DNA of 64,000 nt from Buddleja alternifolia (GCA_019426215.1 CM033396.1:25993101-26057100); one strand, 5' to 3'. Counted from the first letter of the stretch, positions 1 through 11,945 are shown. Numbers and translations are program-made. Notes: generated by a model from the letters alone, not told the origin.

Positions 1-183
1 ATTTGAAAATCCCTAAATTGGATGCCACATAGACACTTTCCGGCCAATTTTGAATTTCCCGGCATCATTTGTACTCAAATTGCCAAATTTCTCGCGGGAG
101 TGTACCAAAATTGCCAATTGGACACTTATTTGTATGAAAAAAAGGTACCAAACCCTTTAGTGTGCCAAAATTGCAATTTTCCC
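1..183. other. Window edge, no gene recognised
   Basis: AT-rich sequence before the first duplicated block. The only open frame (22-231) has no recognisable motif and runs into the duplicated repeat, so it is not called. Nothing else is supported here. Confidence 0.5.
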
Positions 184-895
184 TACAATATACATATTAT
201 ATTGTTGAAGATATTGGATCAATCAATGTGATTAATATTTGGTGTTTAAAATATTAGACCAGTATGATTATCATTTGGTGTTCAAGACATTGGACAAATT
301 TGATTGGTATTTTGGTCCAACTGTAATGGGCCGCTTCCCAGCCCAAGATCATAATACTGAAGAATATATGGACCCATAATCTAATTTCAAGTTGTTGGTT
401 GAGCACTTGATTGTTCTTCTCATGGACCGCTGCATCATAATCTAATTCAAGTTGTTTAGGATTCAGCACTTATTTCTCCTGATGCTTGCTAAATATAAGC
501 ACCAATAATCTTGGAATTATCTATTCACTAATTTGCAAGAAATGTTTCACGGACTAATTTCTTTACTGTAGTGAAAGTATAAAATAATTAAGCTGGTGAT
601 AAAACTAGAACAATTTTCCTTTTGCCAGAGCAGATTTAATTAATAGACAATTTTATCCTTCAATCAAAATTTCAAATAATCTTCTTCTACCATGACAATC
701 TTTATTCTATTTCACAGAGAAACCAGCCCAATGCTTGTATCTCCATGCTCCATCATCGGTCATCATCATCTTCATTTCCGTTTGTTTCATTTTTTATCTC
801 TTCGTTTCTATCTAAAATAGGGGCATTTCCACAAAATATTGCAGAGCGATGAGGATTTTTTGTTAATCCTTTCATTCTGTCTCGATCATATATAT
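184..895 (+). repeat. Segmental duplication, copy A (partner 3725-4432)
   Basis: About 0.7 kb is repeated in direct orientation at 3725-4432, at roughly 95% identity by eye. The copy includes 400 bp of flank, the 9-bp AAATAATTA (582-590) and the left part of the MULE that is complete at 4124-5040. Because flank and target duplication are both copied, the second copy arose by genomic duplication, not by a second transposition. Copy A lacks the right end of the MULE: it runs into other sequence in the AT run near 895. Confidence 0.8.
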
Positions 896-3112
896 ATATA
901 TGATACATCAAATTATTATAAGTAATTATCTTTTCATGGTTGGTATCTTAATTGAAAGAACCACCTACATGGATTTTTTCTAATCAATTCTATATGAATA
1001 ATGTCGAAATTTGCATAGATTTCTATCACATTTATTCTTGACGATCATTTGTATGATCATAGTTGCAATTGCATGCTTTGTTGCGTGAAAAAAATATTGA
1101 GATCAAGGTTATTAATTAAAAAATAGTATTAAATCAAAATTTAGTATTTTTAATTAAAACCGTTGAAGGGATATAGTTAAAGGCATTTAATTACAAGGCC
1201 ATAGACGATGAAGTTGTCAAAAAATAAAATAAAAAATGGTGTTGTACGAATACGAAATCGTTATTTATAAAGAAAAACTTATATAATATTATTTTCAATT
1301 ATTTTAAATTTTTGGATGTGTTGTACAATTTTCCCAACTTATATTGCATTTTCTATTCAATGTGATGGGTCAATTTGTACAAATGAAGATAAATAAACTT
1401 TAATTAGTTATGGAAAAAAAATTGGGTGAGTGGATAATTTCTATTTTTCTGAGAAACATATGAAGTGGGCAAGATAAAATGATTTTGCATTGAATTTGTC
1501 ATTTTAATAGTTTGTTTCAAATATACAATAGAATATACAAAATGATTTGTTCCCTTGAAGTGAACGAGGAATTATCATATGCATTTATAAGTAAGTTAGA
1601 TTTTAAAGTCTTTGGCCAAAGCATTCACTGATCTAGACTTATTATAAATTTAGCCATGCTTAAAAAGGAAAAATCGATAGAAAATATTTAATATTTCTTG
1701 TGCTAATATTTTAAGTATTGGATACTTAAACTTAATTAAATGGAATTAATTATTTGAAAAAATAAGTTAATTCATTTATAATTTAATTAATGTATTATTT
1801 CTTGAAGAAATAAAATTAATTAAATATCCTATCTATTATTTAATTAGAGTAATTAATTGGATTGAATTAATTAATTAAATAATGGATTGGACCGAGCTCA
1901 AATTGGTGCATTAAGAGGCACACCATGCTCCATCATCGGTCATCATCATCTTCATTTCCGTTTGTTTCATTTTTTATCTCTTCGTTTCTATCTAAAATAG
2001 GGGGCATTTCCACAAAATATTGCAGAGCGATGAGGATTTTTTGTTAATCCTTTCATTCTGTCTCGATCATATATATATATATATATATGATACATCAAAT
2101 TATCATAAGTAATTATCTTTTCATGGTTGATATCTTAATTGAAAGAACCACCTACATGAATTTTTTCTAATCAATTCTATATGAATAATGTCGAAATTTG
2201 CATAGATTTCTATTACATTTATTCTTGACGATCATTTGTATGATCATAGTTGTAATTGCATGCTTTGTTGCGTGAAAAAATTATTGAGATCAAGGTTATT
2301 AATTAAAAAATAGTATTAAATCAAAATTTAGTATTTTTAATTAAAACCGTTGAAGGGATATAGTTAAAGGCATGTAATTACAAGGCCATAGACGATGAAG
2401 TTGTCAAAAAATAAAATAAAAAAATGGTGTTGTACGAATACGAAATCGTTATTTATAAAGAAAAACTTATGTAATATTATTTTCAATTATTTTAAATTTT
2501 TAGATTTGTTGTACAATTTTCCCAACTTATATTGCATTTTCTATTCAATGTGATGGGTCAATTTGTACAAATGAAGATAAATAAACTTTAATTAGTTATG
2601 AAAAAAAAATTGGGTGAGTGGATAATTTCTATTTTTCTGAGAAACATATGAAGTGGGCAAGATAAAATGATTTTGCATTGAATTTGTCATTTTAATAATT
2701 TGTTTCAAATATACAATAGAATATACAAAATGATTTGTTCCCTCGAAGTGAACGAGGAATTATCATATGCATTTATAAGTAAGTTAGATTTTAAAGTCTT
2801 TGGCCAAAACATTCACTGATCTAGACTTATTATAAATTTAGCCATGCTTAAAAAGGAAAACTCGATAGAAAATATTTAATATTTCTTGTGGTAATATTTT
2901 AAGTATTGGATACTTAAACTTAATTAAATGGAATTAATTATTTGAAAAAATAAGTTAATTCATTTATAATTTAATTAATGTATTATTTCTTGAAGAAATA
3001 AAATTAATTAAATATCCTATCTATTATTTAATTAGAATAATTAATTGGATTGAATTAATTAATTAAATAATGGATTGGACCAAGCTCAAATTGGTGCATT
3101 AAGAGGCACACC
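743..3112. repeat. Tandem duplication, two units of about 1.18 kb
   Basis: Unit 1 is 743-1922 and unit 2 is 1923-3112, about 97-98% identical by eye. Each starts at CCATGCTCCATCATCGG and ends at AAGAGGCACACCA. Each fuses about 150 bp of the MULE interior (third copy at 4281-4432) to about 1 kb of AT-rich sequence resembling the U3 part of an LTR. The junction at 1919-1924 shares a few bases (CACCA/CCAT), as expected for a microhomology or unequal-exchange event. Confidence 0.85.
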
Positions 3113-3590
3113 AAGACCGAGTAGGAGCGGCCACTAGGCGTCCTACGTGGGCTAATTTGAACCCAAGGTAATAACTTAAGTGATATAAATATATCACATT
3201 AGTTAATACCTAGGTCATAAGTTACAATTGACACTTGAGCCACAAGACAAAAAATTTCTCCTCTCCCTCTCTCCCTAGCCATCGGCCATAGTGCCAGGAA
3301 GAAGGAGAATTTTCAATCAAGTTTTTCCGCGCGAGACAATTTAGAGACAACACTTTTGCACTGCTCAGATTATCAAGAATTCAGCCGGATTATTTCACGA
3401 AGAAGTTGAAGAAGTCGAAAGCTTGAGTTTCTCCAACCACTTCGCTTCAACGGGTAAAGTGTCAATTTTCTTATCGTACATACGTCTGATAAAACCGCGG
3501 GATTGATCCTGTTATGGGAAAATCATAATAAAATTTTAAAATACCGTTTCTGGTGCGTTTGGTTAATTTTTCCCAACACTTGTGTGTAAA
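3113..3590 (+). mobile_element. LTR-like tail (R/U5 part), probably copia
   Basis: Follows the second tandem unit without a break and looks like the 3' part of a plant LTR. It has a pyrimidine-rich transcribed stretch (3255-3290) and finishes with a CCCAACA-type terminus near 3581. An 18-bp stretch at 3438-3455 (CACTTCGCTTCAACGGGT) recurs exactly, on the other strand, at 30130-30147, so the two regions belong to one family. The 5' LTR border and target duplication could not be located because of the duplications upstream. Confidence 0.45.
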
Positions 3591-3724
3591 GATAGACACA
3601 TAATTTACAATCGGACCATTGGATTCGGTCTGACATTAAAATTACCCGAACAAATCGGTGAAATAGAATTACAAGTGTCAATCATGGAGACTTGGAGAAT
3701 GATCTGACAAAATAAGTACAATTG

Positions 3725-4432
3725 TACAATGTACATATTATATTGTTGAAGATATTGGATCAATCAATGTGATTAATATTTGGTGTTTAAAATATTGGAC
3801 CAGTCTGATTATCATTAGACATTGGACCAATCTGATTGGTATTTTGGTCCAACTGTAATGGGCCGCTTCCCAGCCCAAGATCATAATACTGAGGAATATA
3901 TGGACCCATAATCTAATTTCAAGTTGTTGGTTGAGCACTTGATTGTTCTTCTCATGGACCGCTGCGTCATAATCTAATTTCAAACTGTTTAGGATTCAGC
4001 ACTTATTTCTCCTGATGCTTGCTAAATATAAGCACCAATAATCTTGGAATTATCTATTCACGAATTTGCAAGAAGTGTTTCACGGACTAATTTCTTTACT
4101 GTAGTGAAAGTATAAAATAATTAAGCTGGTGATAAAGCCAGAGCAATTTTCCTTTTGCCAGAGCAGATTTAATTAATAGACAATTTTATCCTTCAATCAA
4201 AATTTCAAATAATCTTCTTCTACCATGACAATCTTTATTCTATTTCACAGAGAAACCAGCCCAATGCTTGTATCTCCATGCTCCATCATCGGTCACCATC
4301 ATCTTCATTTCCGTTTGTTTTATTTTTTATCTCTTTCGTTTCCATCTAAAACAGGGGCATTTCCACAAAATATTACAGAGCGATGAGGATTTTGTGTTAA
4401 TCCTTTCATTTTGTCTCGATCATATATATATA
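3725..4432 (+). repeat. Segmental duplication, copy B (partner 184-895)
   Basis: Second direct copy of the block at 184-895. Here the MULE that starts at 4124 is complete through its right terminal repeat, so copy B is closer to the ancestral arrangement. The open frames in both copies (254-469 and 3738-3983, minus) are simply the same repeat read twice. Confidence 0.8.
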
Positions 4433-5040
4433 TATGTGTGTATATATATACACACATACGAAATTTAGTTCATTCATAATTTTCAAAGATTTTATGGCTT
4501 TAATTTTTTGCAAAAAGAATTTGAAATCCATCTTTTATCCCCCGGAGAAGAAAAGAAGAAAATCCACACCAATTTGAAACGTACTTGTGAGAACTGAGAA
4601 TCAAGGAATTATCTATGCCACATTAAATATAATAATTTAATTAGGTTTTTGCAGGAATTAATCTTGTGTCCCCATTTCATGTATTTGGAATTGATTCTGC
4701 CCGCCCATTATTGTAAAGGCCATATCTGTAAGCCAATAAAGTGGCAAAAAATTGAATAATTGTGAAACTAATGGCGGTGGTGGCATGACAAGTCTGAGTG
4801 GTTTTTCAGTTTGGATGTGGTTTTTTATTATTTGATTGTTGTTAATATGAAGGTGTTGAAATTCCAGGCAGTATGTTGGATGATGGAGGCTTTAATGGCA
4901 AAAAGTTAGTCTTCAGAGAACGGCGCCGGAGACTGTCACTATGGACTTAAGAAGTGTGTTAATTAACCGAGGGTTATAAAAGTCATATCAATTAAATCTG
5001 CTCTGACAAAAGGATAATTGCTCTGGCTTTATCACCAGCC
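4124..5040. mobile_element. Non-autonomous MULE (Mutator-like), 917 bp, 9-bp TSD
   Basis: Terminal inverted repeats of about 56-70 bp start GCTGGTGATAAAGCCAGAGC on the left (4125) and on the complement of the right end (5039). Both ends are flanked by the identical 9-mer AAATAATTA (4115-4123 and 5041-5049). Nine-base duplications and long terminal repeats are typical of Mutator-like elements. No transposase is encoded, so it depends on a transposase in trans. The interior (4180-4980) is not recognisable as a gene; a dinucleotide AT/GT run lies at 4420-4456. Confidence 0.85.
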
Positions 5041-5116
5041 AAATAATTATCCTCCAAATAATGTTCTTCATTCACTCCCTCAAATCTGCCTTCTTTCTTG
5101 AATTGGCCGAATCATC

Positions 5117-5240
5117 TTATTTATTAGGCTTCAAGCCGTTGGTTACAAATCTTGAAAGCTCAACTATATCCCACAGAATCTGGGAAATCATCTCCAAATC
5201 ATGCTTAGTGGGACTCTCCACAATAACCTCACGATTAGTC
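5117..5240 (-). pseudogene. Possible coding fragment of unknown origin
   Basis: On the minus strand about 40 codons read with protein-like composition (motif ILWDIVELSRFVTNGLKP) and end at a TAA at 5117-5119. I do not recognise the family. No start codon or second exon can be linked to it. The opposite strand also has a 63-codon open frame (5061-5252), so the strand is uncertain. It could be a captured exon piece beside the MULE or chance. Confidence 0.15.
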
Positions 5241-5249
5241 AAAAAAGGA

Positions 5250-5906
5250 TAATTAGTTGCCCTTATCACTTAAAATCTGTAAGTTGGTCTTATTTCCCAT
5301 GTGTACTTGCTGGGCTTAATTTGGGAAATCTCATAGTATTAATTAATTAAAAGATGATGCCATATAAATCTCGGCCCAATAACTCTTGACTCTTGTAATT
5401 GGATCAAGATATTAATTAATTGAATTAAGTAAACATATAAATAAGTTTATCATTCAATACTCGGTCCAATGAGTTATTACGCATCATCTCCTTTCATAAA
5501 ATGATAAAAATACACATCCGCCGGAAAGCATTTTGGCCTTTTCTTTTCTTCACTTTCAACTTTCAAGAGTTGTATTAATATTCACTTATTTCCAGCAATA
5601 AAATCGTTTCTTATTTTTTTTTTTTTTATCAATAATATGATACATGTCGTTTTTCAACACATATGATTAATGTATTAAAAGTCTGGATGAAACAGAATAG
5701 GAGTAATTACACCTAAGTTCTTGGTAGTAATAAAATAATAATGTCAATTTCCATTTTACGAGTGTTGAATATAAAATCTTCTAAGGCTTGCTCTGGACAG
5801 CCCAAATGTTTCTTTCTGAGATGGCCATCGATCAAAGCAAATACTATCTATCACATGGTGATAGGAGTATTAATGAAAATTAATTAAAAAATAATACACA
5901 ATAAAA
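5250..5906. other. No gene recognised
   Basis: AT-rich intergenic sequence between the MULE and the tRNA gene, with a poly-T run near 5614-5629. No repeat borders or coding frames were supported. Confidence 0.5.
5898..5906 (-). terminator. Pol III terminator of the tRNA-Gln gene
   Basis: Immediately 3' of the tRNA on the minus strand the sequence is a run of T residues (plus-strand AAAAA at 5903-5907), the standard stop signal for RNA polymerase III. Confidence 0.7.
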
Positions 5907-5978
5907 AGGTCCTACCGGGAGTCGAACCCAGGTCGCTGGATTCAAAGTCCAGAGTGCTAACCACTACACCATAGAACC
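5907..5978 (-). tRNA. tRNA-Gln (anticodon UUG)
   Basis: Read on the minus strand, this 72-nt stretch folds as a cloverleaf. The acceptor arm GGTTCTA pairs with TAGGACC, and an A box (TGGTGTAGTGG) and B box (GGTTCGACTCC) are present. The anticodon stem CTGGA/TCCAG encloses a loop with TTG, which reads glutamine codon CAA. The discriminator base is T. A run of five T follows at once, as expected for an RNA polymerase III terminator. No intron is present and no mismatch suggests a pseudogene. Confidence 0.95.
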
Positions 5979-6093
5979 AACTGTTGTCTTGGAAGGCTGA
6001 CATTGTATAATTTATTTAGAGAATCAATCTGTCTAACAAAGTTTGAGGTCATTTTTGAACTCTTACTACGTACTCCTTTAATAAGAATGTAAA

Positions 6094-6291
6094 ACCAACG
6101 GGGGTTGGTTCGAGTGGTAAGCAGCTCGATTTTGCTTAAACAAGGTATCGGGTTCGAGTTCTTGTTAATGCAGAAAACCTCCGCTGGGAGACTCACCCAC
6201 CACTGTCAGGTGTGCGACCCGGGTCGGATCCGGATGTAGTGGAGGCAAAACTCCGGTGAACCGGGTGGGCAACCAAAAAAAAATGAAAAAA
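6094..6291 (+). mobile_element. tRNA-derived SINE, 198 bp, 14-bp TSD
   Basis: The body begins with a tRNA-like head containing an A-box-like GGTTCGAGTGG (about 6107-6117) and a B box GGTTCGAGTTC (about 6151), followed by a GC-richer unrelated body and an A-rich tail (6274-6291). It is bounded by perfect 14-bp direct repeats AATAAGAATGTAAA at 6080-6093 and 6292-6305, typical of L1-mediated insertion. SINEs encode no protein; transcription would come from the internal pol III promoter and mobilisation from a LINE in trans. The intact duplication points to a fairly recent insertion. Confidence 0.88.
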
Positions 6292-6305
6292 AATAAGAAT
6301 GTAAA

Positions 6306-7495
6306 GGAAATCTATTTAGAAAAATTTGAGGCCATTTCCGAACTCTAAATAAGTTTGGTTGCGTATGAAGGACTGAGGAAGAGCATACTCTATTGAAACC
6401 AATGACTAGTTCGAACAAAAGGAGCATCCCCCATGCTATGCATGGTCTCTCTATAATAGTTAAATGAGGGCTATTTGCATTTACGTTTTGAGGTATTGAC
6501 TTTAATTTCCACCTTCTTTGAATTATAATATTTTTTGCAAAGACCTCCCCTCGAAAATTATTTAATGGTCAAAGATTTGACTACAAGTTTATTGAAAGAC
6601 TAACTAAATGAAGAAAACAAAATGATACAACTCTTGCGAAGGAGACGAAGCTGGTCAAGGGCAATTTCCCTTCAGCTTCTCACTATTCCCCCGATCTCTA
6701 TCAATATTCATCCAAATAAGTATACAGCATATCATCTTTCTTTGACTTGCGTCGACTAAGCAAAGGTTTGAGCAGACGTTTACTTTTGCCCCTGGCTCTG
6801 TTAGTTAAAATTCGTATTATGTATGTACGTATAATTGGAAAAAATTCACGTTTTCCGGATGCATTCTGAACATAACGAATATTACTCGTACTTTTGAGTT
6901 GAATCATTTAATACACGTACTTTACGTATTCTTGACGAATAATACTTTATGTTTGGTAATTTTTTTTATTTAAAAAATTAAAATGAAATTATTATAATTA
7001 TCAATTGAATATTATATAATTAAAAAATAAGAACATTAATAATATATCAAAATGTTAATTATTGTCAACTAATTAATAATTCATACAAATTTTTTTTTTC
7101 TCATAATTTAAAAGTGATTACGAGCACTATGCCTTACAGAATAATATGTAAAGAAGCTGTATGTTTACTTCTGCATAATTTATTTTTATTCGTATTGTAC
7201 ATACACATACAAATTTGTTTATTTCTCGTTCCCGACCGTATTTTTAGCAGATTTTTTCACCGTAACTTTCATTAAAAACTCGTAATATACTCATACATAT
7301 TAAATACTAAATTTTTACCATCCCGTATTTAACTAACTAGGTGCCTAATACATAAAACAAAATTCATCACATGAAGAAATATTTACGAAATAATGTTATG
7401 TTTCTCAAATTGGTTTAAATCCTAAATTTTGATTGTCCCATCAGTACGATTAGTAGTCTGAAATCTTTTAGACATGAATGATGATGTAGGTAGAA
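6306..7495. other. No gene recognised, AT-rich
   Basis: About 1.2 kb with many short A/T runs. The open frame at 6701-6907 (minus) has no motif and sits in low-complexity sequence. No repeat borders were found. Confidence 0.5.
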
Positions 7496-7504
7496 TATAA
7501 TTTA

Positions 7505-8370
7505 GGGAAAATTATTGTTTAGGTAATAGGAAAATTTCAAATTTATAAAGACACAACAATTCTTAAGTAATTATGGAAAAGGGATTCTTAAACTTTATAA
7601 ATTACTAAAATGGTAAATACAATGCAAAATCATATTTGTGTCACCTATTTCATCATTTTTTTTCAATTATCCATATTCTTCACTTATTAATTTTTCGTTC
7701 ATCACAAATGAAGTTTAACATTTTTTTTCCTTACAAAGCTACCCAATAGATTTATCAAAAAATGCAAGTAATATTATATTGTATGTCTGAAATAAATTTA
7801 CAACAATTAAAAATACTTTAAAATAATTAAAATTACATTAAATAAGATTATTAATTTTTATTTACAAGTAACAACTTCAGAAATTGCAGCCATGTAATAA
7901 GAAATAAGAGATTAAGAAAATATTAGGTGGTATACCAAACAATGCAATTATGATATTTTAAATAAACTTTGATTAGTTATGAAAAAAAATTGGATGAGTT
8001 GATGATTTGTATTTTTCTAAGAAACATATGAAATGGGCAAGACAAATGATTTACATTGAATTTGTCATTTTAATAGTTTGTTTCAAATATACAATAGAAT
8101 ATTACTTGCATTTTTTGATAAACCTATTGGGTAGCTTTGTAAGAATAAAAAGTTATACTTTATTTGTGATGAATGAAACATTAATAAGTGAAGAATATGG
8201 ATAATTAAAATTAAAAAAAAGATGAAATAGGTGACACAAATATGATTTTGCATTGAATTTACTATTTTAGTAATTTGTAAAGTTTAGGAATCCATTCTCC
8301 CTAATTACTTAAGAATTGTTGTGTCTTTATAAATTTGAAATCTTCCTATTTTCTAAACAATAATTTTTCC
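7505..8370. mobile_element. Foldback MULE, 866 bp, arms of about 270 bp, 9-bp TSD
   Basis: The left arm (7505 to about 7775) and right arm (about 8100 to 8370) are near-perfect inverted copies of each other; termini are GGGAAAATT and AATTTTTCC. The perfect 9-mer TATAATTTA flanks the element (7496-7504 and 8371-8379), the Mutator-class signature. The loop (about 7776-8099) contains a 145-bp stretch (7962-8104) that matches 1389-1533 and 2580-2717 in the tandem duplication. No coding capacity. A transcript across it could form a long duplex. Confidence 0.87.
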
Positions 8371-8379
8371 TATAATTTA

Positions 8380-9104
8380 TTGGATCGAGTTGAATCTTTG
8401 GGTTAGTGACATAGCTATCATCATATTTGATGGGCTGAGCTATTGTTCGGGCCCAAGAACCATATGGTAATTAGGGTTTCTTGTACTTCATCATGAAGGG
8501 TTATAAATACAACTTTTGATAATGTTTTAAAGAATACGTCTCATCTCTACTATTCTGACTTGATCTCAAGTATTTATGATGCATAATTACCCCGCATCAT
8601 ATTCATCAATCATAAAAGGAGATCGTCACTGATTCCCGCAAATCAGTCCAGAATGATAAAGAAATTCGGTAAAGCTTACTAGTGTAAGGTACGCACACAA
8701 ACTGTTTGACAGAAAGACTGTTTTGATGAATGTGACAATGAACTAGCAGTGTAAATATGAGTATCAATTGAAGGAAATATTAATAAAAAAAAAAAGAATT
8801 GAGGAACTAGAGTTTTCTTATGTTGTAGAGAGAGTATAACTCAGGAATTACGGTTGAATTTCATTTATACCACCAATGTCTATCTGAGTTGAATGTACCT
8901 ATACATTGTACCTTATTGTCATCCACATTAGTGGAACTCCTCATACTTAGCAAATATATTAAATATTTTTTCTAATATAGTGAGGAATTTCACTTAAGAG
9001 GTGGTTATGTTATGTGTCTTAAAAAAAGTAAAAAAATATTGGATTCTGGTTAGTAATTAGCAATTGTGAAACAAAGCATAACCGGAATTTTCCTCACTCG
9101 TGTG
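8380..9104. other. No gene; possible LTR or promoter debris
   Basis: A TATA-like TTATAAATAC lies at 8501-8510 within sequence resembling an LTR U3/R region, but no matching second copy, primer binding site or target duplication was found. The rest is AT-rich and featureless. Confidence 0.3.
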
Positions 9105-9109
9105 GTTGA

Positions 9110-9583
9110 TGTTAGTAAATTTTATAGCCCCAGATCTTCGAACTTCATGATAATCACGTAATAAACATTAAATCAGAAGCGTACCTGAATTAGCCATATC
9201 AGATTAGTTCTTGAATTCTTGAGTTTTTGCGGTTGGTCTTCCAAATCAATACGTAGTCCTTTGAGTTTCTCTAGAAGTCTCTCAATTCTCTCTGGAGATG
9301 GGGAATCAGAAGAATAGAACAATACGTATGATTTGGGGACCACAATCCTTTTATAATAAGTTATTATTCTTATTTCCAATTTAGCCCATCATAAAAGTGG
9401 AAATAAAATAATTGGCTTCTACACATAATATCCCATAAAATCCCGTACTTTCCTTAATTGCTTTGAAACCCAAAATACCAAATATCTTAATTGATCACAT
9501 AATCTTGGTTCAATTAATATGATGACTATTATTACACGACTTTCACATATTGCCCATAGATATATTGGATTCTAAATCCAACA
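9110..9583 (-). repeat. 3' LTR of Copia-A
   Basis: 474 bp, starts TGTTAG and ends CCAACA on the plus strand. It matches 15324-15798. The upstream side in element orientation carries the polypurine tract. Confidence 0.9.
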
Positions 9584-9596
9584 ATTTCCCACTTGG
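9584..9596 (-). promoter_or_regulatory. Polypurine tract of Copia-A
   Basis: Minus-strand CCAAGTGGGAAAT directly abuts the 3' LTR; this is the usual plus-strand priming site of copia elements. Confidence 0.8.
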
Positions 9597-10026
9597 GCTA
9601 TATGTGTCACCTTATAACCGTGTATTAAATAACCTTATGAGTACTCCAAACTTCGTCATCATTACCTTGAGCAATTTTCCAAATAATCCGGTCCATCAAT
9701 TATACCAACATAGGATCAAAGCGGCTTTCATCACATATAATCGTGACTAAACCTATCAATGATCACGTATATTGATATAACCAAATGACATGGATCAAGT
9801 ACGGATGTGTAGCATGAAAATTACATGCCATGCAATCCTAGCATGCATATTTTCAACTGGTCCTCCCTTAAACCTTAGTGAGATCATTCAAACACGTTCA
9901 GAGATTAACATAAACCATAAACTTTAATCCGGAATACCTAAAATAACCATAATCCAAATAACCATAAATCAAATAACCAAATGCAAATGTCTACAACCAA
10001 AAGCAAATAAAAGACACAAACTCCCA
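9597..10026 (-). other. Copia-A 3' untranslated region
   Basis: About 430 bp between the RNase H stop and the polypurine tract. It contains short AT-rich repeats (AATAACCATAA-like, 9940-9980) and no open frame of note. Confidence 0.6.
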
Positions 10027-10521
10027 CTAAAACTGAATATCTTCAAGTGCTACCACTCCCATATGAGCAGTGTGCTCATGAAAGACCTTGGGTTGTAACC
10101 CTTTAGTAAGCGGATCCGCAACCATGGAGTTTGTACCTATATGTTCTATGGACATTTGCCCATTCTGAACTCTTTCTTTCACAACTAAGAACTTGATTTC
10201 TATATACTTAGACTTCGTCGAGCTCCTGTTGTTGTTGGAATACAACACTGCAGACCTATTGTCACAGAATATCTTAAGTGGTCTTTCTATACCATCTAAA
10301 ATCCGTAGCCCAGTGACAAAGTTCCTCAACCATATTCCATGATTGTATGCCTCATAATACGCTACGAACTCCGTTGCCATGGTGGAGGAGACTACGAGTG
10401 TCTGTTTAGCACTCTTCCATGAAATGGCTCCCCCAACAAGCAGGTAGACATAGCCCGAAGTGGATCTTCTACTATCAATGCATCCAGCGAAATCAGAATC
10501 AGAATAGCCTATGATCTCCAA
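10027..10521 (-). pseudogene. Copia-A RNase H segment
   Basis: The last part of pol. Motifs: GYSDSDFAG near the start, then the STSGYVYL stretch, FCDNRSAV, and the C-terminal MVADPLTKGL typical of copia RNase H. It ends with its own stop, about 430 bp before the polypurine tract. It is separated from the RT segment by a frameshift near 10520 and by stops around 10590 and 10755. RNase H would degrade the RNA template during reverse transcription. This copy is a broken fragment. Confidence 0.85.
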
Positions 10522-10754
10522 TTGATCTGATTCTTATATGTGAGCATGTATCTCTTTGTTCTTTGTAAATACCGCATGACTCGCTTGGCTGCTTTCTAGT
10601 GATCCATTCCTGGGTTACTTAAATATCTCCCTAACATTCCAACAATGTACGCAATATCCGGACGCGTACATACATGAGCATACATTAGACTCCCTACATC
10701 CAAAGCATAAGGAATCTTCTGCATTTCCTTAGTTTCAAAGTCACTCTTGGGGCA

Positions 10755-11945
10755 TTAACTTAAACTAAACTTATCTCCCTTAGCAACAGGGGTGTCTCCT
10801 GGTTTACAGTCTTGCATGCCAAATCTCTGAAGAACTTTCTCGATATAGCTCTTTTGTGACAATCTAAGAATACCCCGAGATCGATCTCGGTATATCTGGA
10901 TCCCTAATACAAAAGAGGCATCACCAAGATCTTTCATCTCAAAGTTCTTAGCTAGAAATTTCTTGGTTTCGCACAACATGCCTATATCGTTGGTGGCAAG
11001 CAATATATCATCGACATACAAGATTAGAAAGGTATACTTACTCCCACTGAACTTGTGGTACACACAATCATCTGCTACATTCATCTCAAAATCGAATAAG
11101 GTGATAACTTGATGGAACTTGTGATACCATTGACGAGATGCTTGCTTAAGCCCATAGATGGATTTCTTTAATTTGCAAACCATTTTCTTTGAATCTTCCG
11201 ATACAAAGTTTTGTGGTTGCACCATATAAATCGTCTCTTCAATGTCACCATTGAGAAACGCGGTCTTAACATCCATCTGGTGTAGCTCAAGATCCAAATG
11301 TGCCACCAATGCCATTATTGTCCTGAAAGAGTCTTTTGATGAAACCGGAGAGAAAGTCTCTTTATAATTGATGCCTTCTTTCTGTGTAAAGCCCTTAGCA
11401 ACAAGACGTGTGTTGTACTTTTCCACATTGCCTTTCGAATCTCTTTTGGTCTTAAATATCCATTTGCAACCAATAGGTTTCGCACCTTCTGGCAATGGAA
11501 CTAGGTCCCACACGTCATTGTCCATCATGGACTTTATCTCTTCATTCATGGCATCGATCCACTTTTGAGAGTTAATACTTTCCATGGCTTGACGGGAGTT
11601 GATTGGATCATCTTCCATCACTCCAATGTCAAAATCATGTTCTTGAAGAAACACAATATAATCATCTGGAATTGCGTTCCCTCTTTCTCTAGTGGATCTC
11701 CTTAATGGCATTAGTTCTTGAGGTTGTAGAGTTTGTTCTTCTAGAACGACCTGCAGGGAGCTGATTGATATTGTCTTGATCCAGAATTGCTTCTTGAATA
11801 GTGTCAGGTATAGAAGCCGGGTCTTGATCATTATCAATAACAACTTGAGGAATATCAACATATTCTTCCTCAAAGACAAAATCATTAGTCCTTTCACCCC
11901 CCGCAAACTCAACATCCTCAAAGAACTGGGCATTACCCGTCTCAA
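10755..11945 (-). pseudogene. Copia-A reverse transcriptase segment
   Basis: Carries the copia RT core: CKWIFKTKRDSKG, RLVAKGFTQKEGINY, DVKTAFLNGDIEE, SIYGLKQASRQW and the catalytic YVDDILLA (Tyr-Val-Asp-Asp). The first 90 or so codons are out of the biological frame; the true frame upstream belongs to the integrase segment, with the shift near 11740-11765. The frame ends at a stop at 10755 where copia pol normally continues into RNase H. The catalytic residues are intact but the polyprotein is broken. Confidence 0.88.

Noticed and set aside
254..3983. Similar open frames on the minus strand at 254-469 and 3738-3983
   Set aside because: They are the same non-coding repeat in both duplicated blocks; no domain, no start context, and the peptide reads as low-information sequence.
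5957..6427. Minus-strand frames across the tRNA and SINE
   Set aside because: They overlap the tRNA gene and the SINE and have no protein motif.
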